Below, in pieces: positions 1 through 8,179 of a DNA stretch of 44,084 nt. The DNA is taken from positions 565 to 44,648 of the forward strand of contig DELD01000034.1 in the NCBI GenBank assembly GCA_002354205.1. Direction: 5' to 3'. The position numbers and the translations under genes were made by a program. Each line of letters begins with the position of its first letter. The stretch's first letter is position 1. The DNA is from Micavibrio sp. UBA2705 (lineage in GTDB: Bacteria > Pseudomonadota > Alphaproteobacteria > Micavibrionales > Micavibrionaceae). The notes under the pieces are model-generated. The model was not told the origin of the DNA, searched no databases, and worked only from the letters and a program-made list of their open reading frames with translations.

Positions 1-62
1 AGCGCACAGCATGATTTAGCTGATATATTATGCACCAAGTAAAACACAATTAAGGTCCCCTA

Positions 63-785
63 ATGATAAACGTAAAACTAATACCCGCTTTTACTGATAA
101 TTACATTTTCGCCCTCACTTTAAATGACGGTCTCATCGCTGTGGTTGACCCGGGTGAAGCCGCACCAGTATTTGCGTATTTAAAAGAAAACAACCTCGAC
201 CTTTCCTATATCATCCTCACCCACCACCATGACGACCATATTGGCGGCACAGAAGAGTTACGCGCAGCCTTCCCTGACGCGCTCGTTATAGGCCATGAAA
301 AAGACGCTAAACGACTACCGCCATTGGACGAAGCAGTAAAAGATGGCGATAAATTCACCATTGGTGACACTGATTTTGATGTCATTGAAACCGCAGGACA
401 CACCATCGGCCATATATGTTACCACCTCCCGCAAGAACACATTTTATTCGTCGGTGACACTTTATTTGTTATGGGCTGCGGGCGATTATTTGAAGGCAGC
501 GCGGCGCAAATGTATGAATCTCTCACCAAACTATGTGCGCTTGATGATGACACACAAATTTACTGTGCGCATGAATATAGCCTCGCCAATGCAACCTTCG
601 CGCTGCACGCCTTCCCCGATAATGAAGAAGTCAAAAGTGCGCATTTCTTTGTCGAAGCATTATGCGAAGACGGTATCCCTACTGTACCAACAACGCTTAA
701 AGCCGAAAAGCTGAGCAATCCGTTTTTATTGGCAAAAGACGTTGATGAATTTGCAAAATTGCGCAGTGAAAAAGATAATTTCTAG
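63..785 (+). CDS. gloB: Hydroxyacylglutathione hydrolase (glyoxalase II)
   Basis: Hydrolyses S-lactoylglutathione to D-lactate and glutathione, the second step of cytosolic methylglyoxal detoxification. The 240-residue protein opens with the family's typical start (VKLIPAFTDNYIFAL). It carries the metallo-beta-lactamase zinc motif THHHDDH at residues 53-59, followed by GHTIGH, FVGDTLF and a CAHEY segment, which supply the remaining metal ligands. The C-terminal third matches the glutathione-binding HAGH domain. Length is close to the usual 250. The ATG follows an AAGG stretch. The gene lies 12 bases before mnmC on the same strand, so the two are probably cotranscribed, although no functional link is obvious. 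Confidence 0.93.
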   Translation: MINVKLIPAFTDNYIFALTLNDGLIAVVDPGEAAPVFAYLKENNLDLSYIILTHHHDDHIGGTEELRAAFPDALVIGHEKDAKRLPPLDEAVKDGDKFTIGDTDFDVIETAGHTIGHICYHLPQEHILFVGDTLFVMGCGRLFEGSAAQMYESLTKLCALDDDTQIYCAHEYSLANATFALHAFPDNEEVKSAHFFVEALCEDGIPTVPTTLKAEKLSNPFLLAKDVDEFAKLRSEKDNF

Positions 786-797
786 GCACGCCCCACC

Positions 798-2537
798 ATG
801 ACAATCAGAAGTACGCAATTTGATGACATTTATTTTTCTGCGGAAGATGGCGTCGCGGAAACAGAATATGTTTTCATGCGCGGCAATAACCTGCCTGCCG
901 CATGGGAAAACAAACCATATTTCACCATTTGTGAGACGGGCTTTGGTACGGGGCTGAACTTCCTTGTCGCATGGGAATTATTTGAACAAACAGCAGCTAA
1001 AAAAAATCAGCAGCTTCACTTTATCTCATTTGAAAAATACCCACTTACCCCCGAAACAATAAATAAAGCCCTCAGCCCATGGGCGCAGCGTTTCGGCGCA
1101 AAGTTAGACGCCCTATGTGAACATTACCCACTACGCGTTTCTGGCTGGCATCGCCTAGACATTACGCCAAACATCACCCTAACCCTCGTTTTTGATGACA
1201 TTAATAACGCGATCACAGGGTTAGATACTCCCGTTGACGCATGGTTTTTGGATGGTTTTGCCCCATCAAAAAATCCAGAAATGTGGCAAGACACATTATT
1301 TAACGCCATGAAACGCTGTGCCCTACAGGATACAACAGCCGCCACCTTCACCGCAGCAGGCTTCGTCAAACGCGCCCTAGCTGAGCATGGCTTTAGCGTT
1401 GAAAAACAGGAAGGATTTGGCCGCAAACGTGAAATGCTGACCGCGACTTTTGACAGCCCCAGCGACAGGCAGCCAGTGAAAATAAATCCTCCGCAAAAAA
1501 TTGCCATTATCGGCGGCGGGCTTGGTGGCTGCGCAGCGGCTTATTACCTACAGAAATATGGGCATGACGTTGAGATCTTTGAAAAAGAACCGCGCATCGC
1601 CACCAAAGCATCAGGCAATGCGCGCGGCCTATACAACCCCCGCTTTCGCAAACAATATGACCCCGAAGCGGTGTTTTACTCAAGCGGTTATGCTGCGTCT
1701 TACCGCCTGTTTAAATCCCTTGGTGATACGATTGATTTTATGCCCTGCGGCGCGCTGCATTTAATCAACAGCCCGCTGAAAGAAGACCGTTTTCCTGCAT
1801 TACTCAATAGTTGGAACTGGCACCAAGACCATATGGAGTGGATTGATAAATCCCGCAGCGCAGATATTTGCGGTATCCCCTTAGAGCATGATGCAATTTA
1901 CCTTGCCGATTCTGGCGTCGTCTCGCCGGTGAAATTATGCAGCGTCCTTAGCCAAGATGTCACCGTCCATATCGGCATTGATTATCATGACATTGACCTG
2001 ACGCCCTATGACGCGGTAGTGTATGCCGTTGGGGCGGCCTTTAAGAGCATTCCGCTTATCAGCGAGATTGATATGCATACCGTGCGCGGACAGATTACAT
2101 CGCTTGATATGCAAGGACGTGATTTCCCCTTAAAAACAGTGCTGTGTTATGGCGGCTATATGACACCAACATATAAAAATACGCTCACTTGCGGCTCAAC
2201 ATTTCAGCGCTGGCTTTATGATACCGCGCGCGACCCGCTTGACGACCAAGAAAACCTTGAAAAACTCAATGAGGTTCTCCCCCCAAACAGCCACCAAACG
2301 GCGCTACAAATTGGCGGCGGCAGAGCAGAGCTGAGAACCGCGTCGCGCGACCATGTCCCCGCGATTGGGCAAATTAATAAAAATAGCTACATTACAACCG
2401 CCCATGGTTCAAACGGCCTGCTTTCTAGCATAATGGGGGCTATTATTCTGGCTGAAAAAATCAGCTATAATCAAATAACCGTCATGCCACAAACCAGCCT
2501 AGACAAACTAAATCCATACCGTTTTAAAAAGCTGTAA
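798..2537 (+). CDS. mnmC: Bifunctional tRNA mnm5U34 biosynthesis protein MnmC (methyltransferase plus FAD oxidoreductase)
   Basis: Completes the 5-methylaminomethyl modification of wobble uridine 34 in tRNAs reading split codon boxes. The C-terminal FAD domain removes the carboxymethyl group and the N-terminal SAM-dependent domain methylates the product. The N-terminal part shows FDDIYFS, the SAM-binding ETGFGTGLNFL and the DGFAPSKNPEMW motif. A second Rossmann motif, IAIIGGGLGGCAAAYYL, begins near residue 234 and marks the DAO-type FAD domain, with SGNARGLYNPRF and a C-terminal HGSNGLLSS. At 579 residues it is shorter than the E. coli protein, mostly in linkers and the C-terminal end, but both domains look intact. 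It starts 12 bases after gloB. Confidence 0.93.
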   Translation: MTIRSTQFDDIYFSAEDGVAETEYVFMRGNNLPAAWENKPYFTICETGFGTGLNFLVAWELFEQTAAKKNQQLHFISFEKYPLTPETINKALSPWAQRFGAKLDALCEHYPLRVSGWHRLDITPNITLTLVFDDINNAITGLDTPVDAWFLDGFAPSKNPEMWQDTLFNAMKRCALQDTTAATFTAAGFVKRALAEHGFSVEKQEGFGRKREMLTATFDSPSDRQPVKINPPQKIAIIGGGLGGCAAAYYLQKYGHDVEIFEKEPRIATKASGNARGLYNPRFRKQYDPEAVFYSSGYAASYRLFKSLGDTIDFMPCGALHLINSPLKEDRFPALLNSWNWHQDHMEWIDKSRSADICGIPLEHDAIYLADSGVVSPVKLCSVLSQDVTVHIGIDYHDIDLTPYDAVVYAVGAAFKSIPLISEIDMHTVRGQITSLDMQGRDFPLKTVLCYGGYMTPTYKNTLTCGSTFQRWLYDTARDPLDDQENLEKLNEVLPPNSHQTALQIGGGRAELRTASRDHVPAIGQINKNSYITTAHGSNGLLSSIMGAIILAEKISYNQITVMPQTSLDKLNPYRFKKL

Positions 2538-2624
2538 ACCGCTAAAACAATATAAAATTGTATCTAAAATTCCTTCGCCGTACAGACTGCTTATGGTACA
2601 ATTTATTAACTGGGGATAGTAAAA

Positions 2625-2792
2625 ATGCAAAAAATAAAACAGTGGTTTAAGCAAGAAGACGGCGCATCCGCCGTAGAATATGCACTAATGAGCGCCTTAG
2701 CCGTTGTTATCTTTGGCGGCGCATTCGCCCTGTTCTCTGACATGCTACTTGATTTCTTCACCAACTTTATTGACAACATTAATCCTTTTTAG
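2625..2792 (+). CDS. Flp/Fap-type (type IVb) pilin, orphan
   Basis: A 55-residue prepilin. A short charged leader (MQKIKQWFKQEDG) ends at a G/A prepilin-peptidase site. It is followed by ASAVEYALM, with the required glutamate at mature position 5, and then a single hydrophobic helix of about 20 residues. This is the standard architecture of Flp pilins, which form tight-adherence pili after processing by a TadV/CpaA-type peptidase. The start is the ATG preceded by GGGGA at 2612-2616. No tad/cpa secretion genes or peptidase are in the window, so the assembly machinery must be elsewhere. The gene sits between mnmC and a glycan-initiating transferase. Confidence 0.85.
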   Translation: MQKIKQWFKQEDGASAVEYALMSALAVVIFGGAFALFSDMLLDFFTNFIDNINPF

Positions 2793-2861
2793 TGCACAAA
2801 TATCACCTTAATACTGCATTGAACGCTATGATTTTGAATTATATTTCGCTATAAAGTCAAA

Positions 2862-3983
2862 ATGGATTTCCTGCAAACAACATCTCTGCTGAATATGCCC
2901 CTCAACGCAACTATGCTTTGGGCGATGATCATTGCTGTATGCATCATCAGTGCGGCCTTGATACCGCCTGCACGCATATTAGCCCTTAAGCTTGGCTATG
3001 TTGACCAACCGGGCGGGCGCAAAATACACAATGCGCCGACACCGCCCATTGGCGGCTTTGTTATTTTTACACTTTTTTTACTCATTCATGGCCTGTTGTT
3101 TCAGTTCACGCCGCAAATCATAAGCCTTTATGTCGCGCTTATTTTACTGCTCATCACAGGGCTAATTGATGATAAAAAGCCCGTGCGCGCGTCGGTAAAG
3201 TTCTTCATTCATTTTGCCGCTGCGGCAATTATCGTCCTTAGCGGCGGCGCAGAACTAGAAAACATGGGTAACCTTCTTGGCCTTGGAGAATGGCATTTGG
3301 GCTGGTTTGCGCCGATCTTCTCTATCGCCTGCATCGTCTACTTAATTAACGCCATTAATATGATGGACGGTATTGACGGCCTTGCTGGCGGCAAAAGCCT
3401 TGTTATCCTTGGCTGGCTCATCGCCGCTGCTTTATTACATCAACAATTTGAAACCGCGCTACATATTGGCCTGCTTGGCGCAACGCTGTCTGGCTTTTTG
3501 TTCTATAATATGCGGCACCCCTTGCGAGATAAGGCATGTATCTTTCTTGGAGATACTGGTTCAATGGCGCTTGGTCTGATTATTGGCTGGTTCTGTATTC
3601 ATATGGCGCAAGGCGAAAATGCCCTATTTCAGCCCATATCCATCGCATGGATAATCGCTCTGCCGATCATTGATGCTTTTGGCTTGTTTGTTATGCGCAT
3701 CTATGAAGGTCGCCACCCTTTTTCACCTGATTTACGTCATTTCCATCATCACTTTATCAATGCAGGTTTCCCTGTTGGACAATCAACTTTTATCATTCTT
3801 TCTCTCTCTACCGCGCTTGGCGCTATTGGTTTTTGTGCCAGTATTTTCCACTGGCCAGAACCATTAATGACAGCCATTTGGATCGGCCTCTGGATAGGAC
3901 ACGCTATATTAGTAATAAAGTCCGAATGCTTTGTACGCTTGTTGACCCATATATTTCATTTAGGACAGAGGAAGCAACCATGA
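2862..3983 (+). CDS. WecA-like undecaprenyl-phosphate N-acetylglucosaminyl-1-phosphate transferase
   Basis: A polytopic inner-membrane enzyme of glycosyltransferase family 4 in the MraY/WecA sense. It links a sugar-1-phosphate to undecaprenyl phosphate and so starts O-antigen or another surface polysaccharide. The 373 residues contain about ten hydrophobic segments and the cytoplasmic catalytic motifs in order: PIGG, LIDDKKPVRA, NMMDGIDGLAGG, FLGDTGSMALG and the HHHF loop near the C terminus, which fits the WecA-type HIH region. The ATG start lacks a strong ribosome-binding site. The stop overlaps the next start as ATGA, so the two genes are translationally coupled. The sugar substrate cannot be read from sequence. 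Confidence 0.88.
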   Translation: MDFLQTTSLLNMPLNATMLWAMIIAVCIISAALIPPARILALKLGYVDQPGGRKIHNAPTPPIGGFVIFTLFLLIHGLLFQFTPQIISLYVALILLLITGLIDDKKPVRASVKFFIHFAAAAIIVLSGGAELENMGNLLGLGEWHLGWFAPIFSIACIVYLINAINMMDGIDGLAGGKSLVILGWLIAAALLHQQFETALHIGLLGATLSGFLFYNMRHPLRDKACIFLGDTGSMALGLIIGWFCIHMAQGENALFQPISIAWIIALPIIDAFGLFVMRIYEGRHPFSPDLRHFHHHFINAGFPVGQSTFIILSLSTALGAIGFCASIFHWPEPLMTAIWIGLWIGHAILVIKSECFVRLLTHIFHLGQRKQP

Positions 3984-5083
3984 AAATTGCTTATTTAGTG
4001 ACGCGGCTAGACGAATTTGGCGGCGTACAAATCCATATCAGAGATTTAACCACATGGCTTAAAAACCAAGGGCATGAGCCTCTGGTTTATTCTGGCTGGC
4101 CGGGCATTATATCTGACCACATTAAGGCAATGGGCACGCCATATTACGAAATTAAGAATATGGGGCGCCCTATTAAGCCCATCAAGGATATAAAATCCGT
4201 GCTTGAACTCCGCCGTTACTTAAAAAAGCACAAACCACATATTCTATCATGCCATTCATCCAAAGCGGGCATCATCGGCCGCCTTGCCGCCATTGGTCTG
4301 CAAACAAAAGTGATTTTTACCGCACATGGCTGGGCATTCACAGAAGGCGTATCAAAATCGCAGCGTATATTGTATAAATGGATAGAAAAATGCGCTGCGC
4401 CATTTTGCAGCAAAATTATTACGGTCAGTGAGTATGATCGTAACTTAGCCTTACAACACAAAATATCTGCGCCTGATAAAATCATCGCCATCCACAATGG
4501 GATGCCCGCCCGTCCCGCACCTGAACGCGGCGCTGCCAATGATACAGAAGCCCCCGTAAAATTAATTATGGTTGCGCGTTTTTGTCCGCAAAAAGACCAC
4601 ACGACCCTGCTGTACGCCTTAAAAAGTATAGAAAACCAAAACTGGCATTTAAGCCTTGCCGGTAATGGCGATAGCCTGCCCATACAGGAGCTTGCGGCAA
4701 CGCTTGGCCTTGGTGAGCGCATTGATTTTCTTGGTGAACGCGACGATGTGCCGGAGCTGTTAGAAAGCCATGACGTATTCCTACTCATCACCCATTGGGA
4801 AGGTTTTCCACGTTCGATTATTGAGGCTATGCGCGCAAAACTGCCGAGCATTGCAACAAATGTTGCTGGCAACAGCGAATCTATCGCCGATAACATCACT
4901 GGAATTTTGACCCCGCACGAAGATATCTCTGCGACCGCAGCGGCAATATCCGATCTAGTACAGGACAGTGATAAACGTTTGAAAATGGGCGAAAACGCGC
5001 GTAAAAATTATGAAGATGAATTTACATTCCTGCATATGGCGCAAAAGAATCTGGCGCTTTATAAAGACGTAACGGGCTCATAA
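3980..5083 (+). CDS. GT4-family glycosyltransferase
   Basis: A cytoplasmic GT-B fold glycosyltransferase of 367 residues, probably adding the second or a later sugar to the lipid-linked glycan begun by the upstream WecA-like enzyme. The N-terminal part has the glycine-rich acceptor loop (DEFGGVQIHI), CHSSKAGIIGRLA and TAHGWAFTEG. The C-terminal part has the donor-domain start KLIMVARFCPQKDH and the EX7E signature EGFPRSIIE, typical of retaining GT4 enzymes. The frame is open upstream, but the ATG at 3980 is chosen because it begins the canonical KIAYLVTRLDEFGG strand, follows GAGGAAG at 3968-3974 and overlaps the wecA-like stop. Nothing clear lies between its end and the convergent kinase gene. 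Confidence 0.88.
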   Translation: MKIAYLVTRLDEFGGVQIHIRDLTTWLKNQGHEPLVYSGWPGIISDHIKAMGTPYYEIKNMGRPIKPIKDIKSVLELRRYLKKHKPHILSCHSSKAGIIGRLAAIGLQTKVIFTAHGWAFTEGVSKSQRILYKWIEKCAAPFCSKIITVSEYDRNLALQHKISAPDKIIAIHNGMPARPAPERGAANDTEAPVKLIMVARFCPQKDHTTLLYALKSIENQNWHLSLAGNGDSLPIQELAATLGLGERIDFLGERDDVPELLESHDVFLLITHWEGFPRSIIEAMRAKLPSIATNVAGNSESIADNITGILTPHEDISATAAAISDLVQDSDKRLKMGENARKNYEDEFTFLHMAQKNLALYKDVTGS

Positions 5084-5097
5084 ACTTTGATCGCGCT

Positions 5098-7449
5098 TTA
5101 ATATTCAAGGTTCTCAAGATACGACACCACATTATCATATTCAATCTTAATGGAATCAAGGCTTGCCCTGCGGTCGGATTTATTCGCCACTAACAGCTCT
5201 TCGGCATCTTGCAATTGTGTTACCAAATGCTGTGCACCAATCATCATGCAGCAGCCCTTAAAGCCATGCGAAATCTCGACCCATTCTTTGCTCTCGCCGC
5301 CGCGACACGTACCCTCAAGTTTACGCAAGAAATCACCCCCCTGCATTTTGAACATATTAACGAAATTACCGACCTCAACTTGGCTGCCAATAAAGCCTTT
5401 AATAAGTTTTAAGTCGACAGGCGGCGTAGCCTCATTCTTTGTTAGAACATCTTGGTGACGCTGCGATAACGGCGTGGCTGAAAAGTCAATCCACGTTGAA
5501 AGCACTTCTTTTAAATGCTGTATTTCAACAGGCTTCGCGATATAAGCATCCATCCCCGCTTCAAAGCACTTCTCTTCAGCGCCCTTCATCGCATCGGCGG
5601 TCATTGCCAAAATAGGAATACGGCTTTTGCCATTCTTTTCTAAATCACGAATTTCGCGCGTTGTTTCATAACCGTTTTTAAGCGGCATATGGCAATCCAT
5701 AAGAATCAAATCAAAATCACCTGTTTTATAATCCGCAAGTACAACTTGGCCATTTTCAGCGACTTTAAAATGCGTAATTCCTATATGGTTTAATAAACGC
5801 ACAACGTAATGCTGGTTTAAAACAACATCCTCAGCGACCAACAGCCGCACTTCATCAGCCTTAAAACGCATCCCTACGCCATCGCTTGGTATAGACACAC
5901 TAAACACGCTGTTAATTGCCGGCGTAATAACGTCCTTGTTACTAGAAATCTGCAATGGAATTTTAAACCAGAACAAAGAACCAAGGCCGAATGTACTGCG
6001 CACGCCAATTTCTCCGCCCATCATTTGCACAAGGTCTCTTGTAATTGTCAGGCCAAGCCCTGTACCGCCAAAACGTCGCGTGATTGTATCATCAGCCTGT
6101 CGGAATTTTTCAAATATTGCACCAACTTTATCTTCGGATATACCGATACCATTATCTTTAACAGCAACGCTTAATTCAACATTACCGCCGCCAATGACAG
6201 TGTAATCGACCTCAATTTGCACCAAGCCTGATACCGTATCATCAGCCGCTGCGCCATCAACATCGTCCTGTGTGTTATAAGGGTCTTTAATATATTTAAT
6301 TGCATTACCGACAAGATTGGTCAAAATTTGATTGAGGCGCAAGCTATCGCCACGCACGATGGGCACGCCTTCATTCACATAGTTACACGTCAAGGACACC
6401 CCTTTTTGGCTCGCCACAGGGCGCATAGAGCCTACCAAATTATCAATCAAATCTTTGACGTTCACATCTTTATCCTCAAGCGTAAACATGCCTGATTCAA
6501 TTTTGGAAATATCCAGAATATCATTTACAATATCCAACAAATTCTGCGATGACTTATAAATGACCTTTGACATATCAAGCGTATCTTGGTCTACGCCTTC
6601 TGTATCAATAATAAGTTCGGTCATCCCCATAATGCTGTTAAGCGGCGTGCGTAATTCATGCGACATATTCGCCAAAAACTTACTTTTCATACGGTTGGCA
6701 GATTCTGCATCTTCGCGCGCCTGCACAATAACATTTTCGCGCTCTTCCATCTTCTTAACCATCAGGTTAAAAGCATCAACCATGCTGCCAAGTTCATCCT
6801 CAGCCGTTTTATCAACCTGAATACTGAAATCTTCCCTATCAACAAATTGACGGGCGGCAGCTTCCAAACTTAACACTGGGCGGCTAATAATCGCCTGCAG
6901 CTTATTCGCAATGAAATACACGGCAAGCATAACGAATGAGAATACAGCTAAATTAAATAATATTTCCACCAGCAAGTTATTGTTAAATTCGCTCAGATCA
7001 TAGGAAAGCAGCAAATAGCCGACGCGCTCTTCATCTGAACGCCCTATAGGCGTTACAAAATTAACAACCTGATAGTCACTATGCACTCTACCAATTTCAA
7101 GAGTTTGTGAGCAGCTTTGCTGACCCGACTTAGCAAAGGATTTATTCTGATATTTTGCAAAAATCGTATTCGTTAGGTCATAAGCACAGGCAAAACGCAC
7201 AGATGTTTCAAGGTCTAAGCTTTTCAGTTTTTCTTTCGCTGATATCGGGTCCATAAAGTCCAAAGAGGACACAATGCCCTGCGCAGTAAAGTTCGCAATA
7301 ATGCCCACACGCTGCTTCGTTTCTCTGACATTAAATAAATAGCTGCCCGTAATACTAATAAGAAGCGCCGCAAGCAAAGTAACAAAAGTCACCCCGACCG
7401 TAATCAGAAGTAATTTAGAGCGTATCGAAAGTTTACTAATATTGACCAT
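5098..7449 (-). CDS. CHASE8-like/HAMP hybrid histidine kinase with receiver and HPt domains
   Basis: A membrane phosphorelay kinase, 783 residues from the ATG at 7449. That start follows AGGA and is preferred over a TTG eight codons upstream. Order of parts: transmembrane helix about 13-35; periplasmic CHASE8-like domain (FTAQGIVSSLDF and ACAYD segments); second helix about 160-182; HAMP; HisKA with phosphoacceptor His264 in SHELRTPLNS; ATPase with N box NQILTNLVGNAIKY, DNGIGIS and RRFGGTGLGL; receiver with Asp585 in LILMDCHMP and a C-terminal KP; and HPt with His728 in ISHGFKG. The ATPase holds an acidic insertion near 395. Periplasmic cysteines Cys88 and Cys113 could respond to redox. It diverges from a yfiR-like gene; no separate cognate output regulator is adjacent. 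Confidence 0.9.
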   Translation of the reverse strand: MVNISKLSIRSKLLLITVGVTFVTLLAALLISITGSYLFNVRETKQRVGIIANFTAQGIVSSLDFMDPISAKEKLKSLDLETSVRFACAYDLTNTIFAKYQNKSFAKSGQQSCSQTLEIGRVHSDYQVVNFVTPIGRSDEERVGYLLLSYDLSEFNNNLLVEILFNLAVFSFVMLAVYFIANKLQAIISRPVLSLEAAARQFVDREDFSIQVDKTAEDELGSMVDAFNLMVKKMEERENVIVQAREDAESANRMKSKFLANMSHELRTPLNSIMGMTELIIDTEGVDQDTLDMSKVIYKSSQNLLDIVNDILDISKIESGMFTLEDKDVNVKDLIDNLVGSMRPVASQKGVSLTCNYVNEGVPIVRGDSLRLNQILTNLVGNAIKYIKDPYNTQDDVDGAAADDTVSGLVQIEVDYTVIGGGNVELSVAVKDNGIGISEDKVGAIFEKFRQADDTITRRFGGTGLGLTITRDLVQMMGGEIGVRSTFGLGSLFWFKIPLQISSNKDVITPAINSVFSVSIPSDGVGMRFKADEVRLLVAEDVVLNQHYVVRLLNHIGITHFKVAENGQVVLADYKTGDFDLILMDCHMPLKNGYETTREIRDLEKNGKSRIPILAMTADAMKGAEEKCFEAGMDAYIAKPVEIQHLKEVLSTWIDFSATPLSQRHQDVLTKNEATPPVDLKLIKGFIGSQVEVGNFVNMFKMQGGDFLRKLEGTCRGGESKEWVEISHGFKGCCMMIGAQHLVTQLQDAEELLVANKSDRRASLDSIKIEYDNVVSYLENLEY

Positions 7450-7612
7450 GCCGCTATTAATCCTACGGAACAAACATTAACAAACATCTTATAATATTTA
7501 ACTTATAGGGTATATAAAGACTTTAAAAAAAACTTTGCTATTTCCTGTTTATTTCTACTCTGCTATCTTATAGGTGGTAAAAATACGCTAAGCGCATCGG
7601 ATTTGATATAAA

Positions 7613-8128
7613 ATGAGACTAAGAAGAAACACATTATTAGTGCTTTCTTGCATATTTGCATGTTCCTTGACATGCGCGTCCTCCGCCTATGCGTCCGAAC
7701 AACTGAATAAAGTAAAAGCCGTTTTTCTGTTTAAATTTTTTGATTATGTTTCATGGCCAGATAACGAAACGGAAACAGACACGTTATGTACCTATGGCCA
7801 CCATCCTTTTGGTCAGGATTTGCATTACATCGCAAAGATGCGCCAAGCAAAAAAAACCGAAGTCATTGCTCTCTCTTCACTATCCGAAATTGATAAATGT
7901 CAAATCCTGTATATTGATAACCCCAAAGACCAAAAAGAGCTCTCTAAAGTCGACATAAAAGAGACCCTCGTTGTTTCAAGCAGCAGGGCTGCAATTAACT
8001 ATGGCGGGATTATTAGTATGGAAGAGCAATTTGGGCGGGTACAGCTTTATATAAATTTGAAAACTGCACGTGACAAAAAACTAAATATAAGCTCACGCCT
8101 CTTGGAAATTTCCGAAGTCATGCGTTAA
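7613..8128 (+). CDS. YfiR-family (DUF4154) periplasmic protein
   Basis: A secreted protein of 171 residues with an N-terminal signal peptide that probably ends at AYA before Ser28. The mature part has the hallmarks of the YfiR/DUF4154 family: LNKVKAVFLFKFFDYVSWP, LCTYGHHPFG, KCQILYID, the SSSRAAINYGGII segment and the closing VQLYINLKTARDKKLNISSRLLEI. Cys59 and Cys96 are the only cysteines in the mature chain and could form a disulfide. In Pseudomonas, YfiR binds the periplasmic domain of the CHASE8 diguanylate cyclase YfiN and represses it. Here the divergent neighbour is a CHASE8-like histidine kinase, so a similar repressor role toward the kinase is inferred. The start has only a weak ribosome-binding site. 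Confidence 0.88.
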   Translation: MRLRRNTLLVLSCIFACSLTCASSAYASEQLNKVKAVFLFKFFDYVSWPDNETETDTLCTYGHHPFGQDLHYIAKMRQAKKTEVIALSSLSEIDKCQILYIDNPKDQKELSKVDIKETLVVSSSRAAINYGGIISMEEQFGRVQLYINLKTARDKKLNISSRLLEISEVMR

Positions 8129-8179
8129 GAATATTCGCCCTTATCGCACAAGGTCGCACCATCACGACCACCATATACG

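Noticed and set aside
2808..2822. TTAA-N7-TTGA ahead of the WecA-like gene
   Set aside because: One mismatch to the CtrA consensus in an A/T-rich stretch; expected by chance.
4216..4899. Long open frame on the minus strand inside the GT4 gene
   Set aside because: It lies wholly antisense to a gene with clear family motifs, and its translation is Ser/Arg-rich with no domain.
8152..8169. GGTCG/CGACC hairpin between the yfiR-like gene and the TonB receptor gene
   Set aside because: Five pairs and no T tract on either strand.
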